This document shows, one piece after another, positions 5,452-5,534 of a stretch of 5,534 nt of DNA (position 1 is its first letter; the number at the start of each line of letters is the position of its first letter). Source of the stretch: an uncultured bacterium (GTDB lineage: Bacteria; Armatimonadota; Zipacnadia; Zipacnadales; Zipacnadaceae); the NCBI GenBank assembly GCA_937928475.1, contig CALFVE010000400.1:1-5534 (forward strand), in the 5' to 3' direction. The notes under the pieces are model-generated. The model was not told where the DNA came from. It made no database searches and worked only from the letters and a program-made list of their open reading frames with translations. The position numbers and the translations under genes are program-made.

Positions 5452-5456
5452 CCGCC
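5441..5456. promoter_or_regulatory. 16-bp perfect palindrome before the last gene
   Basis: GGCGGGGATCCCCGCC is perfectly self-complementary. It overlaps the last unit of the 11-bp array and ends 26 bases before the SD of the gene at 5501. It may be a dimer-binding operator. Confidence 0.4.
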
Positions 5457-5482
5457 CAACGAGTTTCTTGCGCCTATATCAC

Positions 5483-5491
5483 AAAGGAGGG
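5483..5491 (+). promoter_or_regulatory. Shine-Dalgarno of the last gene
   Basis: AAAGGAGGG lies nine bases before ATG 5501. It is strong and supports that start. Confidence 0.75.
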
Positions 5492-5500
5492 AAGACCTTT

Positions 5501-5534
5501 ATGGCCTGTGCCCGCATCGGAGTAGTGGGGGTCG
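5501..5534 (+). CDS. Start of a gene, possibly a Gfo/Idh/MocA oxidoreductase; 3' end cut by window edge
   Basis: Only 11 codons are visible: MACARIGVVGV. The beta-strand followed by a small-residue turn (RIGVVGV) is how the Rossmann fold of Gfo/Idh/MocA-type NAD(P)-dependent sugar oxidoreductases usually begins, and it would suit the neighbouring sugar-kinase and hydrolase genes. Other nucleotide-binding proteins begin in the same way, so the product is a guess. The start is well supported by the SD. The gene is preceded by the phased repeat array and palindrome, which probably bear on its regulation. Confidence 0.5.
   Translation, partial: MACARIGVVGV

Larger units (their letters stand above)
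5009..5500. other. 492-base intergenic region with structured and repeated DNA
   Basis: No recognisable gene lies here. It contains two hairpins (5029-5053, 5079-5108), a T7 run (5348-5354) followed by a GC-rich hairpin (5355-5372), an 11-bp-periodic array (5374-5451) and a palindrome (5441-5456). An A-rich patch lies at 5011-5030. The frame of the upstream cytochrome gene happens to stay stop-free across the whole region. The low G+C at third positions in its first part and the lack of motifs argue that it is not coding. Confidence 0.6.

Noticed and set aside
5475..5480. TATATC as a -10 promoter element for the last gene
   Set aside because: It is only 20 bases from the start codon, so transcription would begin inside the SD, and no -35 element lies at the right distance.

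Overview
The window is GC-rich bacterial DNA with compact, mostly plus-strand genes. It holds a 5'-truncated rubrerythrin gene, a small lipoprotein gene on the minus strand, a PfkB-family sugar kinase most like 2-keto-3-deoxygluconate (KDG) kinase, a sulfatase-like hydrolase gene split by one in-frame TAG, a small membrane protein with two H-x13-H helices (a predicted di-heme cytochrome b), and the first 11 codons of a gene that may encode a Gfo/Idh/MocA-type oxidoreductase. The lineage cannot be fixed from this sequence. The gene mix (rubrerythrin, KDG kinase-like, sulfatase-like, Gfo/Idh-like) suits a heterotrophic, oxygen-sensitive or microaerobic environmental bacterium that uses polysaccharides or uronic acids. 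An Armatimonadota-like or similar background is only a guess.

Layout: rubrerythrin (2-535, +) and the lipoprotein (890-1474, -) converge on a 354-base gap with a strong hairpin at 829-863 that can serve both strands. The lipoprotein and the sugar kinase (1766-2761, +) diverge from a roughly 280-base gap holding an operator-like dyad (1538-1556), an AT-rich inverted repeat and two hairpins in the kinase leader. The kinase, the sulfatase-like gene (2869-4311) and the cytochrome b gene (4373-5008) run in the same direction with gaps of 107 and 61 bases, so they may be co-transcribed. A 492-base gap follows, with two hairpins and, just before the last gene, an 11-bp-periodic array of GGTGGATAA-like units (near-matches to DnaA boxes) ending in a 16-bp perfect palindrome.

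The kinase, the hydrolase and the final possible oxidoreductase would fit a sugar or uronate catabolism locus. The rubrerythrin and the membrane cytochrome point to redox and oxygen-stress functions and are probably only neighbours. The points most worth checking are the amber codon at sulfatase codon 159 (nonsense mutation, base error or readthrough), the Thr in place of the formylglycine-forming Cys/Ser, the phased repeat array, and the stop-free frame that runs from the cytochrome b stop codon to the end of the window.
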